A stretch of DNA of 64,000 nucleotides from Diphasiastrum complanatum (lineage: Eukaryota; Streptophyta; Lycopodiopsida; Lycopodiales; Lycopodiaceae). The DNA lies in assembly GCA_029204225.1 (NCBI GenBank), contig CM055106.1, positions 4,626,858 to 4,690,857 on the forward strand, read 5' to 3'. Positions 47,641 through 58,534 of the stretch are shown one piece after another (positions within the stretch are counted from its first letter, which is position 1; each line of letters opens with the position of its first letter). The notes beneath the pieces are model-generated. The model made no database searches, was not told where the DNA came from, and saw only the letters and a list, made by a program, of their open reading frames with translations. Made by a program: the position numbers and the translations under genes.

Positions 47641-49431
47641 TTCATGCTTTTAGAGAGAGAAATGATGGAGTGTGTCATAGGTGGCCCCCATGTAAAGAAA
47701 GATTGGATTCAACTTGCCATTTTAGGTTGCATCATTCGTTATTCACATAAGTGAATGAATTTTAGAACGATCTTTCAATTAAGTGATCCTGCCATAAAAG
47801 ATGATAACGTTGTTATTGGGCCGTCTAATCATAAAAATGACTCTGCCTAATCGCCTCACCATATTTTATGGAAAAAGATATTCCTTAATGGAAAGGTCAT
47901 TGAAAAATCCATTCCCCCATACATAAGGTGCTTTATGGCATTGGCTTTTGGGTATGTTCTATCAATCAAGTCTCAAAGCTTTGATTGGTTGGCAGGTAAA
48001 AAAAATTCACAATTCAACTATTATGGGATTTTGTTCGAAATTGTTCAAAAATGGGAAATCCCGAACTACATTTAAACCTATAATGGATGTTGAGCACCAA
48101 ATCAAATTGTGGAGGTCTATATAGTCCTAACATCAATTGACCCTACAAAGCATTAAAAAGTCAAATGTTTTTTTTACACTAGTTTATGGCGAGACCTCGT
48201 CTGAAACTCAAGGCCATTGTCTATCCTTTAATCAATAAATAGTGGCCAAAGTATTCAAGTTTTTCTTATTCTTTAGCAGGATGGCATAATAATAATCTCA
48301 AGAACTTATCCACCCTCGGTACTATGCTTTACAACAACCATTTTGGTGCCATGTAGCTCAAGTTATGGTCGTCTGAAATTTTGCCAATTTGTGTAAAAAT
48401 TGTCGAAAACACAAATTGTTCTGATGCATGTCTACTTTTGTGTACCGTGCTTGTGGAAATTGATTGCATGGTGATTATGTGAGTGTTTCTAACCTGCATG
48501 ATAGACATACAATCATTTTGAGTGGCTATACGCATGTGCTCTGACATAGATAGAGATTATTAGCTAACGAGATTTATTAAAAAAGATTTTACATTGAAAA
48601 AACTCCATAATGACATTTTCAAATTAATGTCGTATGCTTGGCATGCCTATCTAACATTAAGTTGGTGACATTAGAAATCAAATCGTACGTCATTTTTATT
48701 ATTTCAATTGCATTTGTACTAACAATACTTTTCATCAAATTTTTAAATTATGTAAAACTTTTATAAAAATTAAATTCTGAAAATTACATTTCTTTTAGTT
48801 TTTCTTAGATTTTTGAATTATCGATGAAATGAACTTAAATCAATGACTTGACCATACTGAGAGCTAGAATCAATCAAAATTGGTCATAGTATCTCACTAA
48901 GGGTTGAGAATAGATGTATTCATTATTGGGGATAAGTTATTTCATGTTATAGATAATTCAAGATGACTAAAGAAGCCACAAATCATGTTATACTTTCGTA
49001 GATACCAACAGTTGAATAATGCACTCAATGATATGAATCATCAAAATAATTTACGAGATCGACAAATGGAGGTTTTGTTGAACCAAGTAAAACTATATCT
49101 TCTCCAAATCTATGATTGCAACCTAAGACCTACTCAGGAGATAAGGAGAAAAAGCCGATCAAAGTCGTGGATGATTGACTTATGAAATGAGACAGTTATT
49201 TCAATCTTCACAATATTTTCGAGGAGAAAAAGATTGAGTGTTGTTTTATTTCTTGAAGTTACGGAATTTCTTTTAAAAGGAGGAGATGAAGTGATAAGAA
49301 TAAGTCTTTCATAAGATCAACTGGTTGCATAGGTTTTTTAGAGAAATCCAGTATTTGTGCAAAGATTGAACTATCTAGGTGAAATAGAGGAATTCTTTAG
49401 GGATTGTTCAGGATAATCTAGAACTAGAGGA
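47641..49431. other. Anonymous AT-rich sequence between the duplicated blocks
   Basis: No conserved domain or terminal repeat was recognised. The frame at 48985-49185 is short and lacks family features. Confidence 0.4.
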
Positions 49432-49957
49432 GTTTTGGGAATTGAATTGTAAGCTATTTGTGTCTATGGATAGTAGTGATAAAAATTAAATTTACGTTCT
49501 ACTGATCGGATTACCAAGTACCATTAAGTTATGGATTGGATCAAGTAGGAATAAAGCTCTAATCTTAACACTGTAGCCAAAGATGTTTGTATAAGTTGAT
49601 CTAATCTTGGTAGGAGTACTAAGATCTGTTGTAGGTTGACTGAGTTGAAGAAATTTTGTTATTAAAATTTTGATGATTGGAAAACTTGAGGATGTGGAAT
49701 TATTCACTTCAGAGATTTCCCAGATATGTTACTTACTCATGAGGTAGAGTTCTTTTGTAGTTGAGTTGCAAGATTCTCAGTGAGTTATGCAAGTAACATA
49801 TAAGGATTATGGAAGAATCTACCAGATTATAGCCTATGTTTATGTATTGGATCATAGTGGAATATTTGGCTTATGTACATCTCAATCTTGTGGATTTACT
49901 ATGTGTTTCTTATGTACTGAGTTTATATCGTATACTGAAACTAGTCATTGAGCATAT
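49432..49957 (+). repeat. Dispersed repeat, copy 2 (first copy at 31162-31686)
   Basis: About 525 bp, nearly identical to the copy at 31.2 kb. It ends exactly where PLE copy 2 begins, inside that element's pseudo-LTR, which suggests it marks the break or repair junction that truncated the PLE. Confidence 0.8.
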
Positions 49958-49968
49958 ACTGCTTATGT

Positions 49969-50030
49969 CTCATCAGTACCCAAGCATAAGTTGCTAACTG
50001 GGTTTTGAAAAAATCCGGGGTAGACCCAGT
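49969..50030 (-). ncRNA. Hammerhead-like segments, 3' pseudo-LTR of PLE copy 2
   Basis: Minus strand: ACTGGGTC-TACCC (50030-50018), CAAAACCCAGT (50007-49997, with GAAA changed to AAAA), CTTGGGTA-CTGATGAG (49984-49969). The order is the same as in copy 1. The GAAA change should inactivate it. Confidence 0.45.
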
Positions 50031-50405
50031 GTTGACTAAGAAGCAAAAGACAATCAGTAAGAAGAAAGAAAAACTAATAATAATTTAAATAAAATGAGAT
50101 TTAAAAATAGAATTTATAAATTAGATCTAATTAAAAATAAAATAAAAACAAAACATAGAATGAAAATAAATAAGAACTAGGATCATAATGTGTATACGAG
50201 TTACTAAAACAAAGACAAAATACTAGAAACAAAGCGGGCTCCTAAGCTCCCCACTTTTCTGGATTCTATGATTAATCATCTTAAACATACCATAAGCAGA
50301 AACACCAAAGATAAAACCAAAAGAGTCTAAAACAGTTCGAACTTTTCTCATGATTTTCTTGAACGAGTAACCCTTATGGAGTAACAAAATGATTAGATTG
50401 CTTGA

Positions 50406-52326
50406 CTAGTCTACAAAAGCATCTCTACTAGTACAAAGACGAGAAAACCTGTAGAATTGAGAAGTGACCACTCCATATATAACAGAATTTGAAATATTTG
50501 AAGAAATATGAGGCATGCGAATTATGTTCAAGTTACAATATTCTGGCTGCAGCCTTTTATCAAAAATATCAACCAATAAACCGGACCTACCCTGGCTTAT
50601 AGAAAGGTCTAAAAAATTGCACTTATCATCACTAGTTGTACAATTAAATTCACATGAGTCTTTAGGATAGATTCCTCCACCAAAAACGTTAGGGTCTTTA
50701 TATACAAAACTACCAAAATTAGGAAGATCATGAACAAATAAGTCATCAATATATCTTCTAACATGAGTTAATTTATGCAATAAGATGGGACAAGTACCAC
50801 AAGAAACTAATCTTTGCATAAATTCAAATTCATAAGAGAAAAGATAAAAGTTAGCTAGATGAATAGCACAATTAGTACCATGGGAATACCTATCGTTTGT
50901 TGAAAATGCGAATCACGTAGAGAAATATGCAAGTTATCCAAGAGAAAGTGCAGCCAAGAACAAACATCTTCAACATCAACTATTTTAGTAAATCTTTTCT
51001 TCTTTGAATTGACATCTTGATTTTTGTTCTTAAGCCAACAAAACTCAAAATGCAAAGCACTCTTTTCAACTTTTAAAGCTTTGCATCGAGTGTCCTTTAG
51101 TTTATTGCTAAATACATCTCGAATTAGCTTGTTAACACAAAACTTCAAATCTTCCAAATTGATTTTAGTGTAGAAGTCATAGGTTTGAAGAAGCATACGT
51201 TGGGTCTTTTCTTCTAAAGTACGAGAGGAGTTAAAAAACTTTATTACTTCTATAATACCTACAGAATCGTTTAAAATCCAATTACAACTAACAGGAACAT
51301 CTGCATCCTTAAGTAAGTTTATCCAAAGCTCATTAATAGAAGGAAGCAACGCTTTGAAGCAACTACTTAGCCACTTAGAAAGGTCAGTCAACGTAGTTTT
51401 ATAGGCTGCTGCAATAAACCTAGGCCTTTTAGGAACTTTATGAAATTTCCATGCAGCACAAAGAAAAGGAAGATTTGGGTAACAATTAAAGTTATAAGAA
51501 TGACAAAAAACTTGATGATATTTTATTACACTCATAGTTGAAAGAGAACAAGCGTTATATGTTCCTACTGGAGAATGGACTTCATTTAATAACGATTCCA
51601 AATAGAATTTCTTGCAAACAAATACAAAATTGTTTGAGCATTTATCCACATACGAAATGACAAAACGTCTATGAAACTTACGAAGAAGAACTTCCTCCTC
51701 ATTATAAAATGAAGTGTCAATATTAGAAGATGGGACAGATGAAACTTTTTTCAAACTCAAAGTTACATAATTTAGAACTTTAGTTTTCCATTCTGATAAC
51801 AAACCATGGACTCCAAAAGATTCTTCAATATGGTAAATGAACTTATTAATACTCGTAGTTATAGATTTTAACAAGCAAGCATCTACTAAAAGAGGAGGAT
51901 GAAATTTAGTGCCTTTTGAAAAGGACTCTTTCAAAAACGATGAGGGAAGGATTGATGTATCTGCAGTAACAATATGACCTAAAGAAGGATCACAAAACTT
52001 CGAATAAAAGGAGTCACCACAAGAACAAGGGCTATTAAGGATAGACAACTTTTTCTTTTCTGAAAGATTCCTACCAATATCAGCATAATTAAAGGCTTTT
52101 TGTCCTATTGTTTTAACATATTTCCAAGCAACCACTAGATGATTCCAAATTTTCTTTACACAAGGAGGAAGTGCATTTATAACTTCAGGCTTTCTAAGAA
52201 TAGAGCTCAAACTAATTTTGTCAAGATCAGGTGAAGTAAAAATTGTGATGAGTAGATCTTTACTAGAGGAAAAACATTTAGTTATAACATTAGCTATGGA
52301 TTTATAAAGCGACTTAAAAGAGTTTT
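50406..52326 (-). pseudogene. PLE reverse transcriptase, copy 2 (one frame-shift, one early stop)
   Basis: Begins after a stop near 52327 and runs open to 50855. A CxC-type zinc motif with downstream Cys and His (CSCGDSFYSKFCDPSLGHIV) precedes the RT core. RT motifs seen: SYVDKCSNNFVFVCKKFY, PFLCAAWKFHKVPKRPRFIA, a TYDFYTKINLEDL block (motif A; the second Asp is changed compared with DFSTLYT in relatives), and QQTIGIPM at 50890. One G is missing at about 50880, shifting the frame. The other frame continues with TNCAIHLANFYLFSYEFEFM and the catalytic YIDDLF near 50755, then IYPKDSCEF and FLDLSISQGRSGLLVDIFDK. A TAG at 50406 replaces a Gln codon of copy 1. The order and motifs place it in the PLE RT family with invertebrate and algal relatives. 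Confidence 0.85.
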
Positions 52327-52329
52327 AAG

Positions 52330-52462
52330 CTGATAAAAATGAGAATGTGAAATACCCAGATCTTGACAAGACATATTATCTCTCAAAATGCATGGATCTA
52401 GAAAATGTCCTTTATGTACCATCAATCACCAAGAATATGCTTAGTGCTGGTCTACTCTTAAT
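52330..52462 (+). mobile_element. Short copia fragment inserted in the PLE
   Basis: The plus strand encodes MDLENVLYVPSITKNMLSAG, the copia segment that follows the protease domain. It lies between the PLE linker and RT, in the opposite orientation to the PLE, without LTRs. It looks like filler DNA captured during break repair. Confidence 0.6.
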
Positions 52463-52464
52463 GG

Positions 52465-52810
52465 CCGTGGCGCACTTGCCTCTACAGCTGCGATACAATC
52501 TGCAGTGCCTGGGTACAAAATTGAAACAGGTTCTTAGGATTGTATCTATTAAACATATCGAGAGAGAACTTGCCCAAAGACATAACACGATCCAAATAAA
52601 GTAATCTCCTTACGTAATCTCTATAAGCAAACGTTCCAGAGACAACATTATTACTAGGGGGCAAAAAGTTAGAAGTATTAAAAGTAGCACGAGGAGAAGG
52701 GAGGGCATGAGAAGGTGTGATCACAGCTTGTGGAATGTAGCAATCTGGAGGAGGGGATAGATGTTCTGATATAGGCTTCCAAACTTTCAGACCATTGCGA
52801 ACATAAGGTT
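52465..52810 (-). pseudogene. PLE inter-domain linker ORF, copy 2
   Basis: Minus-strand open stretch between the endonuclease and RT, with VRNGLKVWKPISEHLSPPP, FAYRDYVRRLLYLDRVMSLG and MFNRYNPKNLFQF. It continues the PLE polyprotein in another frame after a stop at 52877. No known domain. Confidence 0.55.
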
Positions 52811-52876
52811 TATGTTTTTAGGTTTAGAGTGGGTTCTTCACAACATGGAAGTCTTTTTGGTAAAGTTTCTACTCTT

Positions 52877-53545
52877 TCATAACTTGGACTTACCCTCAAG
52901 ACTATAACCTCTAGGAAAAAAGGATTGAAGAGTTCTCATCCAAAAAAGTTCACGAAGCCATGCTACCTTGAAAAACTCTTTTGAATTAGAAAAGTTTCCA
53001 ACAATGTGCTCAATGGGAAAGACCTGAAAAGACTCAAAACCACATTTGGCTATAGCAGTATACAAAGGTTTTAATTCTTCTTTAGGAAACTTAGAGCTAT
53101 GTACTCTTCTAGCTTCTCGAACATGTTCTTGAAAACGTACAAAAGCAGACCGAAAAGATTGGCCAACATATACCATACTACTACTTCGTATGTTATAAAT
53201 GACATAGATTACTTGGGTGGTATGGATTGGGCTAAGAGGCCTAGAGGAATGCACATGTTTTTCTCTAAGACATCTAAGGCGATTCAAAATTCTAATATGG
53301 TTATTCGTATAATGAGTACTAACAAGCAAAGACTTAAAAACAGACCATTTAATAGGACCTTCTCCAAAAGTATGAAGTTTATTCAAATTACATCTAGACA
53401 AAAAGTTAAACCTTTCTCTATGATTTGTACCATTTCTACTAGCAAAACAAAGAGGTAAAGGGATGGAAGAGCAAACCTCTGAAGTGTCGATAGTAGAAGA
53501 GCCAAAGATTATATTTTTAGTAGGCAGGCAATTGTTTAAGACTAG
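52877..53545 (-). pseudogene. PLE GIY-YIG endonuclease domain, located upstream of the RT
   Basis: Open from a stop near 53548 to the stop at 52877 (about 220 codons); no clear ATG. The N-terminal part includes RERFNFLSRCNLNKLHTFGE. The GIY-YIG fold is recognised by VIYVIYNIRSSSMVYVGQS (the two strands, here IYVIYN and VYVGQ), RFQEH (catalytic Arg position) and a later WLRELFWMRTLQSFFPRGYS with the conserved Glu and the P-x-GY end. In PLEs this endonuclease nicks the target DNA for priming. Its 5' position relative to the RT is the notable point. Confidence 0.8.
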
Positions 53546-54361
53546 GCCCTCCTAAAGGCTATTGGTCCAAGGTCAAAATTAGTGTTGACCACACCCCTCG
53601 TTTGTTTAACAGGGCTGTTGTAAAGCGGTGAGGTACCTAAATAGGTCCGCCTGCTACACTCGAAAGATCACTGACAATAGCATGCAATCAAGTGCCCGCA
53701 ACTTTTGAAGTAACACTACTTGACTCCCTCTCACACCGAAAGTCTTTCACGAAACTAACCAAAAAGCCCTTGATCCTAAAAGGACCCAAAGAAAAGAAAC
53801 TTCATAAAAAAAAAAAAAAAAAAAGAAGAAGCCATAAAACTATTATGAAACAACAAAAACCTTACCAACATGACATCGAGTAAGAGAAGTTACTGTAGAT
53901 TAGTTGTAGGGGCATGCGCACCCTCTCAAGATATGCAAATAAGAACATACACCTGGCCAGTACTTGGACGAAAATTCATTAAGAATTTGCATGTCCGCTA
54001 AAGTGATAGAAAAATATCTATTTGTGAAATTAGAATATATCCAATTTCACAAATTTATATAGAGAAGTCAGTGATGTCATAAGGTAAACCTTAGAAACAA
54101 TATACGAGCAACTCAAAGAGTCAAAGGATCTTAGTCAAAACAACAATAAAAAATTCAATAAGAAGCAAAAGACAATCAGTAAGAAGAAAGAAAAACTAAT
54201 AATAATTTAAATAAAATGAGATTCAAATATAAAATTTATAAATTAAATCTAATTAAAAATAAAATAAAAACAAAACATAAAATTAAATTAAATAAGAACT
54301 AGGATCATAATGTGTATACGAGTTACTAAAACAAAGACAAAATACTAGAAACAAATACTAC

Positions 54362-54377
54362 CAAAGGCTGGACAATA
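54362..54377 (+). repeat. Target-site copy right of PLE copy 2
   Basis: CAAAGGCTGGACAATA, six bases after the pseudo-LTR, identical to the duplication flanking PLE copy 1. The left partner is missing because that end of copy 2 is truncated. Confidence 0.6.
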
Positions 54378-54477
54378 CTTTACTTTCATCAAAATAATCA
54401 CATTACATAAGTGAAAAGCCTGCTAGAAATTTTGCGACAACCACACTCTCCTCTATGACCAAAATTTTCTCCTTTTA

Positions 54478-54580
54478 GAGAGCTCTCAAGCAACATCTAC
54501 GCTCTCCCGTTCTCATCCTTGGTGATTCACAAAGGTCATATTATCTTTGAGACCTTTGTGAAGCACGATGTTGAGAGCTC
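54478..54580. repeat. Nested inverted repeat (hairpin), block B
   Basis: Counterpart of 43164-43264. One arm has two substitutions (GTGAAGCACGATG against GTGAATCACCATG), so the stem is weaker here. Confidence 0.6.
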
Positions 54581-54889
54581 CTTCCTTTCGCTCTTTATGT
54601 GAGGGTGACTTGACATCCAATAAAGATGAAGTAACTCCAAAGTGGACAATACTTGAAACTAGATGGGACTTGGATGATGTTGCATGATGATTTCACTAGA
54701 AAGGTTCTTATAAAACATACTAGGGCCCCAGCTTTGTAAGCTAGCTTAAGTACAAATTGAAGCTCTATGTAACTTAATATGGACCATGGTCCCAAACCAT
54801 ATAACTTAACATGAACATTTTAATATTCATAATACATGCTCTAAGTGCAATCTCCGAACAGAACAAAATAGGTCCTTTTTTTTAACACT

Positions 54890-55720
54890 TATTGTATCGA
54901 GAAATTGTAGGACTTCTAGCATGCTTGCTGAATATACAACTTTTGCATGGAGTATTGAATTTGCTAGTTGAAGGCAGATCTTGTACTTAATTATGTTTGG
55001 CCATTTGTTGAATACTTTTACAATTGTGATGGCCTAATCTGAAATGCAAAGGCATATCAGCTGATTCAGAAGTGGAAGTATAGAGAGCTTGACAATTAGA
55101 AGAATTGTAGTGGCTGATTTTATACAAATTGCCACTTCTTCTCCCGAAAGCTAGAACTTTTCGGGATTTGTCAAAAATTGTACAGCCTTGTGTGTCGAAT
55201 TCGACCCCCCGACCCAAATATGTGATTATGCTTACTGAGAGCATATTTTTGGTCAGATTTGGAACGTGGAGAATGTTGGACAACAATTTGGATTTTCCAA
55301 ATTTGACCCTGATTGTTCCTTCACGCTCAATAGTATGTTTTGAATTGTCTCCGAATTGCATGATTTGAGCGTCGATGTATGATTTGTAGTCCTTGAACCA
55401 GTCCTTGTTGTGAGTCATATGTTGAGCTTCTCCCGAATCTAGATACCAGGAATTGATATCTTGTTGTTCTCCGACTTTGGTCAAGAAGGCTGCTTCATCT
55501 TCATCTTGTTGCTGGATCGAGTAACTAGTTGAAGCAGAATTTGCTTGTTGTTGGAATTGCTTCTTCTTATCATTGTTGAATTTTAAAGTTCTGTAGTCCA
55601 TGATAAGATGTCTAGTTCTCTTACAGTATTTGCAGAATAGGTTCTGCTTTGGCTGGAGTGATGAATCCGAATTCAACCCTGAGAAAAAATTCGACCTTGA
55701 GTGAAAATTCGACCCAGACT
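54890..55720 (-). pseudogene. Copia gag-end/protease/pre-integrase remnant, block B
   Basis: Better kept than the block A copy. Zinc knuckle-like FCKYCKRTRHLIMDYRTL (last Cys lost), a Gln-rich linker, DEDEAAFLTKVGEQQD, and the protease site SWYLDSGEAQHMTHNKDWF (DSGA reads DSGE). SNILHVPNLTKNMLSVSIIT, the GRRSGNLYKISHYNSSN region and the pre-integrase LHFRLGHHNCKSIQQM follow, then a stop at 54987 and a last decayed piece. No integrase or RT follows. Confidence 0.82.
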
Positions 55721-55779
55721 ATATGTTGCTCCTTTTGTCAAGATAATCTGACTGTGTAGATCTGTTTGATCTAAACTTC

Positions 55780-56774
55780 TGATTTGTTGAATATTAGAGG
55801 GCGGTGTGAGTTCAGAATGATGGTGGCCGATAGGATTTCCATCGCGTCATGGAGACTTGGATTTCTGAACTGCGTGATCAGGTACCTGTCGTTGGTTTTG
55901 GTCTTAACTTCACCTTGATCCAAAAGGAAAAAGACAGACACATCAAAGTTGGTGAGGTCTCAGGAGAATGGTCGGTTGGGGGTGTGTGGAAGGTTCAAAG
56001 CCGATGAAATTGGCTGGGGATCAAAGGTGACCACGTGGTCCTGCCCTTTATAGGGGACATGAAAATGGTCAACAATGAAGTTGGAAAAGTCCTGTTGTAC
56101 TAGGGACTAGTCCTAGATGAGTGAGACTTCCATATTGGCCAAACTTGTGTTCATCATAACTGTAAGACATTCATCAGTGCGAAGAGTGGCTATCTCTTGC
56201 TTTATGAGTAGTGGAAGGATGGTAAATTGCGAGGACGCATAGGTGGCACGGCCAGGCGACGAGTAGATCGGGGAGAAGTCTCTCCCTCCTCTCGACTAGG
56301 CGAAGTCGACACGTAGATGGGGATGAAGATCCAGTCTACTAAGACGCAGATGGTGAGGTGTGTGATGATGTTGTGGGGCTGGAGGAGCGGCTGGGGTTCG
56401 ATGGTGGATCTGTACTTCTAGTGAGTCAGGCTCTTTGTCCAAAGGGAGCAACGACGTTCGAAAGACGACGTTTTGGTGCCATGAGGTCAGTTTGGGAAGT
56501 ACAGGATTGGAAGGAGGGAATGGAAGTTGTATGGTAGTTCGTGGTCTGATGGCGAGTCTAGGCAGGGCTAGCAAGTCATAGGGTTCAACGAGTCAGGCGC
56601 GAGTCAGAGATAGTGATGGAAATTCTCTGATGGTGAGACAGGAGATAACAAAAAAAGTGTCAAAAATCGAGAGCGCGAGTCAGGCAATCTGGCTAGTTAG
56701 AGGAGCGCGAGTCAGCGGCGAGTCAGACATAAATTAGAAAAAGTGAACTTTGTCCCGACTCGCACATATTTATA
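55780..56774 (-). other. TATA box, leader and decayed gag-like ORF, block B
   Basis: The minus strand has TATAAATA at 56774-56767, then a leader with several GACTCGC words. A broken frame from about 56490 (MAPKRRLSNVV) then includes ATLRTDECLTVMMNTSLANM, DHVVTFDPQPISSALNLPH, SVFFLLDQGEVKTKTNDRY and ATIILNSHRPL. Three or more stops interrupt it. The layout resembles an LTR promoter plus a retroelement first ORF, but the protein family is not recognised. Confidence 0.4.
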
Positions 56775-57209
56775 GGGGTTTATCTGATTCGCCTCGCCTA
56801 TTGCTATGTTTGGAAGTTGGTCCTATCAGTGCCAGATTATCAATGTTTGCACTGTGCACAGTCCATTTTTTGATTGGCTATTAGATCTGCGAGATTTTCT
56901 AATCAAAAACTCCCATTGTTTACTAAAAATGACACTTTTGTCAAAAATCGAGCCTAACTTGCGTTCGGGCTGTAATTTTTCTGGACAGACTTGATCATTC
57001 ATTCAATTGCAGCAGATGATAATAATGGCAAGGGCAGGGACTGTTAAAAATAGCAATAATGCTCTTTTAGGCTATTCAAGACATTTCTAGGGCATTTTTA
57101 CAAGGAGAGATAGGCTAGGATTTTCACATCAAATTTGTACATGGACGCGGGCAATTGTACAAGGTGGGATTTTCTAGGTACAGGGTTCTGTCGAAAAATT
57201 TTCTAACTT

Positions 57210-58125
57210 ACCTAACTAGATCCACTTAGCTTCCTATCCATTCTGAAATTACAACTAAACTAAGTGAAGGAATGACATTTTAGTCTACCCAGGTCAATCT
57301 ATCAACAAGCCTATCTTTCTAAGATTTCTAAACTAAGCTACCTAGTCTAGACTATCTTGAGCTACCCATACTTGATCTAGATAATCTACCTAGTTGCTAA
57401 CTATCTAGCAAGATTTTCTAATCTACGGGTCCGGTCAATGGCTATCCTAACCTAAGGGTCACGATCTTTCACTTCTATGATTAATTAGATCTAAGTCTAT
57501 CTTAGAGGCAAAACTAGTTTAAAATCTACTCGGCTAACTATCTCTATCTAATTTAACTGCATTCTTCCTAGGCTTTTTTAGGGATAACTATGCCTAACTA
57601 ACAGATTTATCTGAACTAATACTGACCAACTAAGGAGATCTAATCTGGCCTAACTTTTTCTATCTAATTTATTTATGGGTCACGGCCATATGTTACCTCA
57701 AACTATGGGTCTTGATTTGCTATTCTAAGGCTAACTGATCGAAAACCTCTTCTAACGGATTGAATTGCCTAGATCTAATTGGGCTTCCTAAATTAATCCT
57801 AGCTAGCAGGTCAAGATCGTCTAGTTTGAATCTGCCTAGGATAGCTAACTACCTAGCTGATCCATCTAAGACAAAACTACATAGTTGACAACTAATCTAT
57901 CTAGCTAAGTGGACCTACTCTAACTTAGCTAACTTATCTACCTAATTATCCTAAATCTAAGTGGGACGCTAAGGATCCGACTCCTAACAATCTAGGTGTA
58001 AACTATCATCAACGTGTAACTAGTCTATGCTATCCTCTATCTAAATTGACAACTATCTAATTTATCTATCTACCTAGGTAAACTAGACTGAAATCAACTA
58101 ACTACACCTACCTAGGCTAGCTAAT
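57210..58125. repeat. CTA/TAG-rich quasi-periodic tract, block B
   Basis: Counterpart of 45880-46790, conserved base by base apart from scattered changes. Dense CTA-type words stop most frames. Confidence 0.6.
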
Positions 58126-58129
58126 GGGG

Positions 58130-58460
58130 TGTAGGTGGCTCATCATGAGCAGAAGAAGTCAATGAGGACGGCGATTCCGGCACATCCCTGAGCTCAACAT
58201 CAGCTGAGAAGTAGTGACGCAACCTACTGCCATTAATGGGCATGTCGAGCAAATTGTCTTGCAGGTCGGTGAGAATGACCGCCATTAGGTTGGATCTCTA
58301 CTACCTTGTATGGACCTTCTCCCTGAAATTTAAACTTGCCTTTATCTGCCTTGGCATTGTATAACATGGCCAATTCTCCCTTAACAAGCTCCTTGGTCTT
58401 GATATTCCGATCGTGCCAGGCCTTCCATCCTTGCTTCTCTATAGCTAAGACGTGAAGCAC
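58130..58460 (-). pseudogene. Ty3/gypsy integrase C-terminus, block B
   Basis: Minus strand: NIKTKELVKGELAMLYNAKA and GKFKFQGEGPYKVVEIQPNG, the SH3-like GPYxVxE end of Ty3 integrase. A shifted frame then continues through LRDVPESPSSLTSSAHDEPP to a stop near 58130. The catalytic core and RT are absent between here and the protease at 58.8 kb. Confidence 0.78.
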
Positions 58461-58534
58461 TAGGAAGTGAGTTTCATGAAATTGGGAGAAGGTTGTCTAA
58501 TCTCCTCTTGGTGGATTCCTCTGTACTAACTCGT

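Larger units (their letters stand above)
49958..54361 (-). mobile_element. Penelope-like element, copy 2, nearly full length, with N-terminal GIY-YIG domain
   Basis: Read on the minus strand: pseudo-LTR (54355-54014), leader with an A-tract (53809-53823), endonuclease ORF (53545-52877), linker (52810-52465), a 130-bp copia-like insert, RT (52326-50406 and on to about 50270), and a truncated second pseudo-LTR (50233-49958). The pseudo-LTRs match those of copy 1. The GIY-YIG domain is 5' of the RT, the permuted order described for the Naiad/Chlamys clade. Classical PLEs carry it 3' of the RT. Damage is light: one missing base, one premature stop and the insert, so the family may have been active not long ago. 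Confidence 0.8.
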
